A model generated the notes under the pieces. That model saw only the letters and a list, made by a program, of their open reading frames with translations, searched no databases and was not told the origin of the DNA. Source: Nereocystis luetkeana (Eukaryota; Sar; Phaeophyceae; Laminariales; Laminariaceae). Taken from it: a stretch of 64,000 nt of DNA. The first letter of the stretch is position 1. Each line of letters starts with the position of its first letter. Both the position numbers and the translations under genes were made by a program. Positions 30,568 through 40,026 of this stretch are shown here, piece by piece. Location of the stretch: NCBI GenBank assembly GCA_031213475.1, contig JARUPZ010000005.1, positions 12,161,260-12,225,259 of the forward strand, in the 5' to 3' direction.

Positions 30568-32298
30568 GTGGTTCCCCCCTCAGTGATGCAGCATGCAGTA
30601 CTGCTGGGACATGACAGCTGGATGCGTTTTAACAGCCGCTCCTACCGCTCTCTCCCACCCCGGCCGTCAGACAATCGCGTTTTTGGCGAGTTGGAGTTAC
30701 TTCACCACACCCCGACAGGCATGTCCGTGTACGCCATCGACCCCGCCGCTTCGGGTGGAGGCTCTCATCTCCGCTACGAGGGTGCGGCAGGCGTCACCCT
30801 GTCTGACGATCCTCAACTCCTTGTGGTTAATTTGGTTCGAAGCGATGGCTCCCCAGCACTCACTGGGCACTACTTGGTCGACATGATACCTCAGTCCGAC
30901 CTGCCCTCGGTTGAGGAGCACTTCGTTGCCTCCGGGCGACAGGTTCTTCCCCTCGTTGGAGTGGCGGCCCTCGAGCCTGGAGATATCCTCGGCGCCGCCC
31001 ACGCCCCACTGCTGAGCGTTCCACTGGACGTTTTGCATCAGGACAACCGAGCCCCCAGCCCTCCGTCAGGACTATCTGAGGTGGCTCTGGTCTCGCCAGT
31101 TTCAACTTCCCCCATAGCAGCTCCGAGCTCTCCTTCGCCTGCACTGCTTGGGCGTTTGAGCTTAGAACAGCGCGTTTCGTTCCTGGGCGTCTGGGCACGT
31201 TTGCCGCTGCATCTGCGGGAGGTGGCTTTTGACCTTCACGGCACGGACTGGACCCCTGAGACCATCGAACAACTGGAAGATGTTCTCTGCGATTTTCCGC
31301 ACGTATTCTCGAAGTCCAAATCTGATTTTGGTTCCTGCTCGTTGATGCCGTTCGTGATTTCGGCCCCGGAAGGAAGCCCTCCAGTCACGTCCAGGCCGCA
31401 CCGAATCAACCCCATCCTGGCCAAGGAAGTGGAGGCCACCTTGGATCAGTACCTAGCAGCGGGTCTGATCCAGCACTCGACCTCTCCGTATTCGAGCCCG
31501 CTGGTGGTCATCCCGAAGAAGTCGGGAGGCGTTCGGATCACAGTGAACTGCACGAAACTCAACCAGATCAGCAACCTCAGACAGCTGCCTATTCCTCGCG
31601 TGGATCAAATTATCGACTCCCTGGGGAAGGTACGGGTGTTTTCTCCCTTCGATATGGTCTCCTCGTTCCACCAAATTACGGCGCACAAAGACACCGTCCC
31701 CCTCACGGCATTTTGCACTCCTACGAAACTCTACGAGTTGCTCGTCATGCCCCAAGGCAGCAGTGCTTCGCCCGGCTGGTTCGTCAAAGTTATTAACGAA
31801 GTCATCAAAGGCCTGGCACAGGTGGCGGCCTACCTCGATGATGTCATCGTTTTCGACTCTGATCCGACGGCCCACGTCAAGACGATACGAGCCCTTTTCT
31901 AACGCCTGCGCAACCACAACCTCAAGCTCTCCCCCTCGAAGGCTCGCCTCGGCGCCACGGGCGCTAGTTTTCTGGGCCACTCCATTTCGCCCGCGGGTAT
32001 ACGCCCCAATGCGGAAAAAGTTTCGGCTTTGTTGAAAATGCCCATGCCCAAGAACCTCAAGCGGGTCCGAGCATTGATAGGCGGCGTGGGATATTATCGC
32101 AAATTCCTGCCCGACCTGTCTAAAAGGATCCGGCCCATCACTGCCCTCCTCCGGAAGGGGGTTAAGTACGTCTTTACGCCGGCCATGGAAGGTATCGTTC
32201 GCCAGATCCTCGCCGAGCTCGCTGCCTCACCAGTTTTGGTCTTCCCGGACTGGGACGCTGTAGCCGACGACTCCCGCCCCTTTTCGCGTGTACTGTGA
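30568..32298 (+). pseudogene. Gypsy-1 reverse transcriptase
   Basis: Residues 1-210 of the 30,568-31,902 ORF are a protease tail plus variable connector. RT proper follows: 'RPHRINPILAKEVEATLD', 'SPYSSPLVVIPKKSGG', 'LPIPRVDQIIDSLG', 'FSPFDMVSSFHQI', 'YELLVMPQGSSASPG' and the active site 'VAAYLDDVIVF' (about 31,828-31,860). An in-frame TAA at 31,900-31,902 interrupts, then the same frame continues with 'LSPSKARLG', 'FLGHSISPAGIRPN' and 'VGYYRKFLPD'. Canonical gypsy residues such as D in 'DMVSSFHQI' and the YLDD box survive. Confidence 0.85.
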
Positions 32299-32660
32299 CG
32301 CCTGCATCGACGGTTTTGGTGCCGCGCTTGAACAATAACAACTGGACGGCTCGGTACGGCACATTGCATATATCAGCCGCGCTACTCTCGATTCCGAGAG
32401 ACACTGAACCCCGTTGGACCTCGAAGCGGGCAGCATTGTCTGGGCTATCAAGCGACTCCGTGGCTACCTATGGGGGACAAAGTTTCGCATCTTTTCGGAC
32501 CACAAGGCACTTGAGAGCATCGGCAAAGTAGGGGATCACAACGCGCGAGTTCAGTTGTGGCTCGAGTTCCTCACAGCGTTCGACTACACCCTCGAGTACC
32601 GCAAGGGCAGCGCCAACGGCAATGCTGATTTTCTCTCTCGCTTGCCAGAGCTGGCCACGG
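32280..32660 (+). pseudogene. Gypsy-1 RNase H
   Basis: After a frameshift near 32,283: 'VYCDACIDGFGAALEQ', TAA, 'IAYISRATLDSERH', TGA, 'DLEAGSIVWAIKRLRGYLWG', 'IFSDHKALESI' and 'EYRKGSANGNADFLSRLP'. The catalytic Asp (CDAC), Glu (LEAGS) and Asp (SDHKAL) are visible. Confidence 0.8.
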
Positions 32661-33710
32661 AACACGACCGCAATGGGTCTATTTGCCTCACACCCGTAGA
32701 AGACGGGGGTATCTTCCTCATCCAGGCCTGCGGGCTTCGCACTCGCTCTTCCCCGACCCCCGGTGTCGGTTTGGGTGGGCTGGTGCCCCGCATCGAACGT
32801 GCCGTCTTGGGTGAGCTGCTTTTCACCTCTTCGGATTTTCGTGATTTTCGCACACACGGGCCATGTATGAGGATTAACGACCTCTCTGCTCCTTCGGGGA
32901 GATTCGTCCCTCGTGCCTCTGCTTCCGTCGCCACCGTCGATCGCCGTCCTGGCTTGAGGGTGTGTTCACCTGCCGCCAACACCGCTTTCGCTTCGGTTTT
33001 CGTCGTACCCTCCGGGGGCGACCAGGGCTCTGTAGAAGCCCCCGCTGCAGCGACGATTGTCGCCCAGCACGCTCCTCCCCCGACGAGCACTTTACAGGGA
33101 GAAAATTCCGCTGTGATCACTGATCCGGCCGCGTCTGCCCCTCCCGGCCAGGACAATGCCGAAGCCCCCGCTGCAGCGACGATTGTCGCCCAGCGCACTC
33201 CTCCCCCGACGAGCATTTCACAGGGAGAAGGTTCCACTGTGATCACTGATCCGGCCGCGTCTACCCCATCGCCACCTGGCACCCCGGCGCCTCCGACCGT
33301 TTTGCCGTCTTCCGGCCGCATCTCCACTCGGACGCACCGACGAACAACCGCCACCGCTGGCTCCGCGCCGCCTGCTGTTGATAATGGCTTCGGGCCCGGC
33401 GGGGCCCCTAGAGCCCGGCGCGCTATCACCCCGCCGCGAGCCCCACGGCCGCGACCGACCGCACCAGCCGTGTTGGCCCCGGCTCCTGCCGCTTCGTTGG
33501 TCCCGACGGTACCCATCCCGTCCGAACGCGACCGCGCCGAACCCGTGACCGCGCCGAACCCGTGGGAACCCCTCTTTTACGGCTTCCGCTGCCAACTGAC
33601 GCACCGCCCGTCCCCACGAATGACTTGCACGCCCTCGGCGCAGCTGCCGAATTTCAGTTCGCCCTCGGCTGCCACGCCTTCCCCTCACGATTTTCGAGCG
33701 TGCTGGAGTC
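32661..33710 (+). pseudogene. Gypsy-1 Pro/Ala-rich linker, integrase core absent
   Basis: Where the H2C2 finger and DDE integrase core would be expected there is only a Pro/Ala/Arg-rich stretch in the 32,414-33,787 ORF. It contains an in-frame 126-bp direct duplication (33,035 and 33,161 start 'EAPAAATIVAQ'). Either the core was deleted or this lineage carries a non-canonical arrangement. Confidence 0.5.
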
Positions 33711-34361
33711 ACCGGCCACCCAAGCTTTGCCCGCGACCACCTCGCCTACTGCGACTTGGCGGTGGACCGCCAGCAGCGCGCGTATGATATCGTTCGTGAA
33801 CACCACGCCCTCACTGTTGCCCGCGTGAACCGCCGCAACTCCGCCCTCGCCGACGCTTTGCGTCCGGTCCCCAGATTATATGTTGGCGGCTGGGCGTGGG
33901 TGTACAATACGGCGGCCACCATCCGCCAGGGGGCAAAACCCGACACGGACGCCAAGGTCCTCAAGGCCAAACTCTCACTCAACTGGACAGGCCCCTACAA
34001 AGCTCTCGCAGTTGGCCCCTGCTCCGCACCGGACACTCCGGACGGATCTCCCCTTGGGGCAAAGCTCCTGTATTTGGACCTCCCCTCCGATATGCCCGGT
34101 GCGGATGCTCGTCGGCGCGTTTCAGTTCAACGCTGCAAGCCCTCTGCCAACCCCCACGACCGTTGTGACATGCCGAAGTATTTGCCAGCGGGGTTGACGC
34201 AGTACGTCCTTAACAACTTCTCCAAGAAATCTCCCCCGTACCACGTCACCCAGGACGACGTCTCGACACCTCTTCACCGACTCGAAGTGGAAAAGATTAC
34301 CGGACACCAATCGGTTCGAGGTCGAGGTGGCGTCATCGCGGGGATGTACGAGACGCACTGA
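33711..34361 (+). pseudogene. Gypsy-1 integrase C-terminus (GPY/F-type) and chromodomain start
   Basis: The ORF from 33,756 reads 'AYDIVREHHALTVARVNRRN' and 'LKAKLSLNWTGPYKALAV', the GPY/F module, then 'PSDMPGADARRRVSVQRCKP' and a chromodomain-like 'LEVEKITGHQSVRGRGG'. It ends at TGA 34,359-34,361, where related proteins would keep a Trp. Confidence 0.75.
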
Positions 34362-34873
34362 ACTGGACTCTCCCGTCAATCCTGGGAACGGGAAAAAGAC
34401 CTTCGGCTTTCTCGCCACGCAAGTTTGCGCTACTGGGCCGGCACCCCGAACCAGCATGGTCAAACCAGCCGCCTGTACCACCGAATGGAAATCGGCGCGG
34501 CACAACGGAAGCTCTCTCGGAATAACGGCCAGCGGCTTCTGGCACCCGGCTATGGCTGCGTCTCGCACGCCGACTGGCTCCGCCGATACTGCAACACTTT
34601 GCTTCCCAACGGGGCCCCTTTTTGGTACAAGTGCGACGACGGGCTGTGGTGGCTGGAGAAAATCAGCGCGACTACGCCCACGGATGGAGTATATTGAGTT
34701 CGATTTGGACGACCCGGGGCCGGTCAAGCTTCCTTTTTCTCCGGCGCGCTACCCGACTTCGACGAGAGCTGTACGTGGTTCTTGGTGTCTGCAAATTTAC
34801 TTGGCTAACACGTCTGCAAGGGGGGTCCAGCGTAACGTAGACGAATCTCGAGGTGCCGCCGTGGATAGCTGAT
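34362..34873 (+). pseudogene. Gypsy-1 C-terminal tail with Tudor-like segment
   Basis: The same frame goes on past the TGA: 'TGLSRQSWEREKDLRLSRH' (end of the chromodomain-like fold), 'LLAPGYGCVSHADWLRRY', then 'FWYKCDDGLWWLEKI' and 'DGVY', which looks like a Tudor/Agenet-type reader module. A frameshift after 34,697 leads to a last conserved stretch 'RNVDESRGAAVDS' ending at 34,873. Confidence 0.5.
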
Positions 34874-35080
34874 TTTCGCTTCTCGGCTGCGCTCGATTTG
34901 TTTTTTTTTTCTTCAAGTTTTGCTGGATTTTGGGCGTGGTCCCAGTCTCCGTCGTGCACGAAAGGAATAAAATGTTTCTTCTATCACTAGGCGAACATCA
35001 ACGTGAGTACCAACGAGTGCCGGCTTAATAAGCAGACCTGTCCAGGGATACAAAGTGTCCCGCTCTCCGTGATCTTAACA
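34874..35080 (+). other. Gypsy-1 3' untranslated end
   Basis: Contains an AATAAA signal (GGAATAAAATG near 34,966) and ends CTTAACA at 35,080. No sequence here repeats the 5' end of the element, so an LTR pair is not supported. Confidence 0.5.
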
Positions 35081-36756
35081 GTTGTATGATAGGACGACCG
35101 CCCCCCTTAGCCTTAAAAGTCCGAATGCTGAAGGCCGAAGTGGTTGAGACCCTGCTGTACGGGTGTGTGACGTGGACCCTCAGAGCGTAACACTTTGCCA
35201 ATCTTCGAACGGCTCACCACCAAGTCTTGTTGCGAGTCATTGGCTTCCAGCGCCGACTTCGTACTGACCATGCCACCCTCTCGTACGCGAAGACCCTCAA
35301 GATGACACGTTGCGAGAGCATCGAAACGACCATTCGTAAACGGCGGTTCTTCTTTGCGGGGGGCGTGGCATATCAAACCAAGGAGCGACTACCCAGTCGG
35401 GTAATGTTCGGGACGATAGCTGGTGGGGAGAACCAGAGACCAGGCGGACAGTGTAAGACTTGGCATAGATGCATAGTCGAAGACCTTACTTAGGGACTTC
35501 CGAGCCACCGAAGGGTCAACGGCAGTTGCCTCATTGGTGTTTGGAGTTGAGACCACGTTGTGGCCCACTGCAGCCAAAAAGGCGGGGAAGTGGTACCGGG
35601 GGATCCTTGAAGCAGCCGAACGGTTTATGGTGAGGTGGCACGAGGCTGAGATGAGTAGGAAGCGCCGCGCATCCGCCGTGGATGGTGTCCAAGGGAACGG
35701 GGGTGGAGGGGGCTCTTAGAGGAGAAGTGGCAGAAAGCCCGACAAAGGGAATGCGGAGAGGGGGGGGAACAGGATGGTTAAAAGGGAAACTGCGGTTGGC
35801 AAGTAGGAAGGAGATGGCAGACAGGGTAGCAAGGCACCAGGCCGACTAGGAAGTAAGTAGAACATGACCACACTACTAGTGCCACCAACTGGTTCTTCAG
35901 CTGGTTCGAACGTGGGTTTCCCTTGTCTTCTCTTTTTGTTTTTGTTTTTCTTTCTTGCGCTGACTCTCCGTGATTTTCATTTTTTGTTTTCCTCTTCCTT
36001 TTCTGATTGATAAGCCGTACTGAAGGAGCCGTGTGGCGTGGTTAGATGACGAACCTGCTCTGCTCGTTTCGTGTTTTCTGACGCCAAGGGGCTGGACATA
36101 GTTGACGAACGCAGGGCGGAGACGGCAGTCTGGGTAGCAAGGTACCAGGCGGATTAGCAGGGGGAACCTGGCTATACTACTCGTACCACAAACTGCTGCC
36201 GACACCTCGAGGGGGCTTTTGGCTTTGGTCTGCCTGTTATTTTCCCTTTGTTATTTTCCCTTTGTTATTTTCCCTTTGTTTTGTTTTTTTTCCTTGGTTC
36301 TTTGCTTACTCTGTTTACAAGAAGTCGTGTTTTTGTTATTTTTATTTTTTTTCCAGCTCGTTCTTTTTAAAGTGTTGGCCACCTCGCCTGCGGGGGGGGG
36401 GCACGACTTCTTATTTCTCCTTGTTTTTTTCTTTTATTTTTTTCTTTTTATTTTTCTCTTTCGATTCGTCTACTTTGTTTTCGTTTTCTCTTTGATTGTT
36501 TCTTTTTGTTTCTCTATTTCTCTGATTGTGTATGTCGTGCCTGTCGTATCTAATACGAGTATGATGACATGGCATTGCATTGCCCACTGCAGTGCTTACT
36601 GCATACGTGGCAACGTAGTATCTCTGTGGCGTAGCTTTGTGACCACAGAACTTGTATATCGGCACGGACTGAAGAATCGGCACGGACACTGAACTGGTTG
36701 TGCTGGATGTCGACGGGTAGAAAGAACGGTTTGATGTGAAGAACACACACATACAG
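35081..36756 (+). mobile_element. LINE-A copy 8, 3' part (reference LINE-A 3' end)
   Basis: Resumes LINE-A after gypsy-1. RT C-terminal blocks run to about 35,850 ('[15 protein letters not shown]', 'RVIGFQRRLRTDHATLSY', 'RVMFGTIAGGENQRPGG'), with stops and a shift near 35,490. Then comes the 3' UTR: first coding end 'VARHQAD' (about 35,827-35,850), a second diverged copy of the coding end ('VDERRAETAVWVARYQAD', about 36,099-36,155), the G tract (36,391-36,400), and the tail TTTGATGTGAAGAACACACA to 36,756. The target is CA-rich on both sides. Confidence 0.85.
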
Positions 36757-36868
36757 AAAAACTCAAAACAAGGCACCCTACCCTCGTACCCGAGCCGTTA
36801 TGAAGAGGCTTTTTTTTCTTCGGTGAAAACCAAGTAAAAAAAGGCTAACTTCGCTCGCGCGCCTCTTT
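36757..36868 (-). repeat. Dispersed hairpin repeat, partner of 4,308-4,420
   Basis: Reverse complement of 4,308-4,420, truncated at the TG-rich edge where LINE-A inserted. Confidence 0.65.
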
Positions 36869-37380
36869 ATAATTGTAAATAGTTGTATAGGCGTATTACG
36901 CAGCTTGCAAAATTACAAAATTCGACAATAAGTGTATCAACTATAATACCAGTCGAACTCATAGCTAGCTGATGACCGATGACGGCGTATTTTCGTATTT
37001 TCATCATTTTAATCATGGAAAATATGAAATTGCTCCACACCACATTTAGTGTTTGTTTTTTAACAAGTTTTAAAAGCTGCTGGCATTGATGATCAGCAGC
37101 AGTATGGCCGGACTTTATTTTTATACTCTTATGTTGAAATGAAAGTAAGTACGGCCTGCCACAGCAGATATTCCGTACTGTGGTGTGGCCCAAGAGGATG
37201 TCAGGTGACAAGTCATCAAGCGAGACGCAAAACGTGCGCTGTCAACTGTCAACGATGTAGGCCGAGTGTTCCAGACTCAACATAGCAGTTTTGTTGTCAG
37301 TCAAAGCATATATGTGTCACAAGGCAAACTTGCTGTCTGTCAAGGTGTAAACATGCTGTTTCCTACACTGTATCTTTGGT
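36869..37380. other. Unassigned stretch, no convincing gene
   Basis: AT-rich, no domain recognized on either strand. Confidence 0.4.
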
Positions 37381-37790
37381 ATGACCGGTACGGACGCCAT
37401 GGAGGCCTATCTCATGGGCGGGGTCGATCGATCAGCAGCGAGCGGCACTAGAATCACCGCCGCCGCCGCCACCACCTCCACCACCACCTATCTCCACCTA
37501 CCTCCTCAACAACCACCAGTAACCCAGCGCAAGCACAATAACCATCAGAACAGCCACCATGAGCTGGCACCGCAACAAGAAGAGTACTTGGGGCAGGGGT
37601 GGGAAATAATCAGAAAAAACGCCGCCCATGTAGTGGTAGAACTTCTCGGAGCTTGTGGGCCGCGGGTCGAAAAGAACAACGCCTGCGTCGGGCCGGCTCC
37701 CTTCGCGCAATCAGCAGTGGTAGAGTGCGGGAAAGTCTTCACGTACAACCGCGCCGACCTTGCAGCAGGAGAAAAAGATATATATATTTA
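37381..37790 (+). other. ORF of unknown nature upstream of repeat array
   Basis: An open frame from ATG 37,381 (Thr/Ala-rich start, then 'QGWEIIRKNAAHVVVELLG' and 'VVECGKVFTYNRADLAAG') runs into the CCGTCCCG array, where translation becomes repetitive. I do not recognize it. Its composition is less biased than the flanking repeats, so it may be a fragment of a captured gene. Confidence 0.2.
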
Positions 37791-38190
37791 CCGTCCCATT
37801 CAGCCCAGGAAAAACAATTACCGTCCCGCCCCGTCGAAGAAAACAAAAATTACCCTCCCGTCCAGCCGTGAGAAAAAAAATTGCCGTCCCGTCCCGCCGA
37901 GGGAAAAAATGTTTACCGTTCCGTCCCGTTGAGGGAAAAAATAATTACCGCCCCGTCCCGCCGAGGAAAAAAATAATTACCGTCCTGTCCCGCCAGAGAA
38001 AAACAAAATTACCGTCCCGTCCCGTCGTGAAAACCAGTCCCGTTGAGTTTTACCTTCCCGTTCCGTCGAGAAATTGTGCACCCGCCGTCCCGTCCTGCCA
38101 ACTTTTTATATCTTCATTTTACCGTCCCTTCCCGTCCCGTTGTCATTTTTTCCCGCCAAACGAGAAAAACCTGTCCCGTCCCGTCCCGCC
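37790..38190 (+). repeat. CCGTCCCGTCCCGCCG array 2
   Basis: About ten degenerate units of 35-45 bp, each AATTACCGTCCCGTCCCGCC plus a purine-rich spacer. Same core as 16,558-16,825. Confidence 0.8.
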
Positions 38191-38237
38191 ACGATTCTCA
38201 GTCACTGTGAAAGACCTTGAAAAATTCAAGGCCTCAA

Positions 38238-38330
38238 TTGCGGACGACAATTCCGAAGTACAGACAGAGCTTCGCAATTTCAAGTCAAAACACCCCTAAA
38301 TATTATTTCCCCAGATTGCAAAACCTACCC
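38238..38330 (+). mobile_element. TEL-MITE remnant (right part)
   Basis: GCGGACGACAATTCCGAAGT, CAAAACACCCCTAAATATT and CCCCAGATTGCAAAACC align with the right third of TEL-MITE. The telomeric array and left end are absent. Confidence 0.6.
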
Positions 38331-38463
38331 GAAAATTCCTCAATTAATTCCCGTTTTTGTGAGGTCCCCACTCATTTTTGTTGTAAATAGTACCAGGTAA
38401 ATAGTAAATACCAGCATCCAGAGGAGTCACCGGCCAGCAGTCAATCGCTATAGGGAAATAATG

Positions 38464-38553
38464 GAAAACGTGCGAACGGTTCACGCAGCTTCCAAAGTTT
38501 AGACTTTGCAAAGTTTAAACTTTGCAAGCTGGGTGAACCGTTCGCGCGGTTTC
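38464..38553. repeat. Near-perfect 90-bp palindrome (foldback)
   Basis: Core arms 38,472-38,508 and 38,509-38,545: GCGAACGGTTCAC, CAGCTT, CAAAGTTTA and CTTTG mirror each other with only a few mismatches. The outer GAAAACG/CGGTTTC extends it. Probably a tiny foldback MITE or a transcribed hairpin. Confidence 0.7.
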
Positions 38554-38587
38554 AATTACTTCTATTAATAGTAGTGTTAGATATCAT

Positions 38588-38665
38588 ACCGAAACTTTCG
38601 ATATATCGTTCGATAAATTATACCAGGTATATATTATCGAACCGAAAAAAGTTCGGTATTTCGAT
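38588..38665. repeat. AT-rich palindrome centred on TACCAGGTA
   Basis: GTTCGATAA ... TTATCGAAC arms surround TACCAGGTA at 38,621-38,629. The outer arms (ACCGAAACTTTCG / AAAGTTCGGT) also pair imperfectly. Possibly a relic of a TA-inserting element. Confidence 0.45.
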
Positions 38666-39589
38666 TATTAGTTTGGACAATTCGATAAACGATAGCGATA
38701 CGACAAAAAGACAAAATGCTGAACGTCTCCCAGGGGGATGGGGGACATGGCAACAAACAGCACCATACCCTATTTAATAGGATGATAGAGAGCGTAACGG
38801 ATAATATCAGGTCATGCGTGTAACACCATCACATCAACACTTTTGGTTGATATTTTTAGTACCACAGGTGTATGTACGTACGTGGTACGTTTGTGGCAGT
38901 ACTACAGCAGTGTTCCTTTCTCGATGCTCGTTTTCTTATTAGGTACGTACATATTAAGAAAACGACGGAGAAATAAGAATGACGGGCGGAGACTAAGGGT
39001 TATTCTTATCGGAAAAAAACAAGAGAATTTTCAACTCGGGATTCGTTACTGTTTGATGGAATTAAGGTAAAACGCCCCCATGCTCATAGCAGAATTCCAT
39101 CCTGGGCCAGCTTCCCTGTTTCTTAGAGTAGAGTGTTTGTGCTTTGGATACGAATGGTAATAACAATATTAAGGTGAGTGGAAAGCGGTGTCATCATCTG
39201 CTACATGTTGTGTAGCAAGGTATACGGTGTGGGGTGGAGAGGAAATACGGCTACAACAGAGGAAGCAGGACGGTGTGGGAAAAGCTTCCAAGGTACGAGT
39301 GTACTTGGTTTTGGGCAGCTGCACCGCACAACCTTCTTAGTATGCGCGTTGCAGTCAGAACCCGGCCATTTATTCGAACAACGAACTGCCATTCAAAGCA
39401 TTCTAAACAATACTTGAGGGGAGAGAACTTGGGTTTTGCAGTATACTGGTAGCAGGTATCAGGGTGGTGGCTGCAGGGGGGTAGCGGAAATTACAGAAGC
39501 AAGGGCGGGTAGAAGTGATTATTACAGGAGTAATGACGTGGTTCACGTTCGTTTTTGGTCTCTAGTTTCGTCAAGGATTCAGGTATTAA
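38666..39589. other. Unassigned stretch, no convincing gene
   Basis: Short ORFs without recognizable domains. It leads up to the gypsy-2 5' LTR. Confidence 0.4.
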
Positions 39590-39933
39590 TGTTACGGGGG
39601 TAGCCCAAGGATCCGAGGGGTTTCCAGAAGGGGACATGGCATGTAGGAAAAGGGGATATTGAGAGTTGAACCCTGAGACGGGGGATGTGAGCAGACGGCC
39701 ACAACCTTTCTCCGCCCCTTCAGCTCCTTATACTTCGTCTCGTGGCCGGCAGTGTGTGCCTACACTATAACAACTGAGACAACTGTGAGATTGATCAAGC
39801 GTATGTTCCGCAAGCTGGGTGGAACCACGGGAATGCCGGTGGCAGTCTTTGCAGCAAACTGAAAGAGCTTGAGCGTGTGAATGAGTGCCAGACGGCCTAA
39901 ACGAAGTAATACATGATGATTTCAGCTACAACA
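39590..39933 (+). repeat. Gypsy-2 5' LTR
   Basis: Starts TGTTACGGGGGTAGCCC and is alignable with 47,944-48,276 over about 330 bp (AAGGATCCGAGG, GGCAGTGTGTGCCTACACT, GGGTGGAACCACGGGAATG). An end at CTACAACA (39,933) gives TGTT...AACA. A CTTATACTTCG stretch (about 39,728) may be the TATA region. Confidence 0.8.
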
Positions 39934-40026
39934 CCAAGACGTTTCATGACGCGGATCTCCTAACTCTGATCAGGCTCGACCGAGTAGCTCGGGGGCCGAG
40001 CCCAAGCAGTTAGTGGGTACGCTTCG

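Larger units (their letters stand above)
28050..35080 (+). mobile_element. Ty3/gypsy element 1 (7.03 kb), degenerate, with NADAR-like domain
   Basis: Inserted in LINE-A: the host sequence CCGGAGTTGTATGATAGG is interrupted with GTTG duplicated (28,046-28,049 and 35,081-35,084). The insert has LTR-type ends TGTTA...TAACA. However, I find no matching LTR pair inside it, no capsid-type Gag and no integrase core. Order of what remains: basic Gly/Gln-rich NC-like segment, Pro/Ser-rich linker, NADAR-like domain, aspartic protease, RT, RNase H, Pro/Ala-rich linker, integrase C-terminus, chromodomain-like and Tudor-like segments. Confidence 0.85.

Noticed and set aside
30568-31902. Intact, functional gypsy reverse transcriptase
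   Set aside because: The frame stops inside the domain at 31,902, and stops and shifts lie on both sides.
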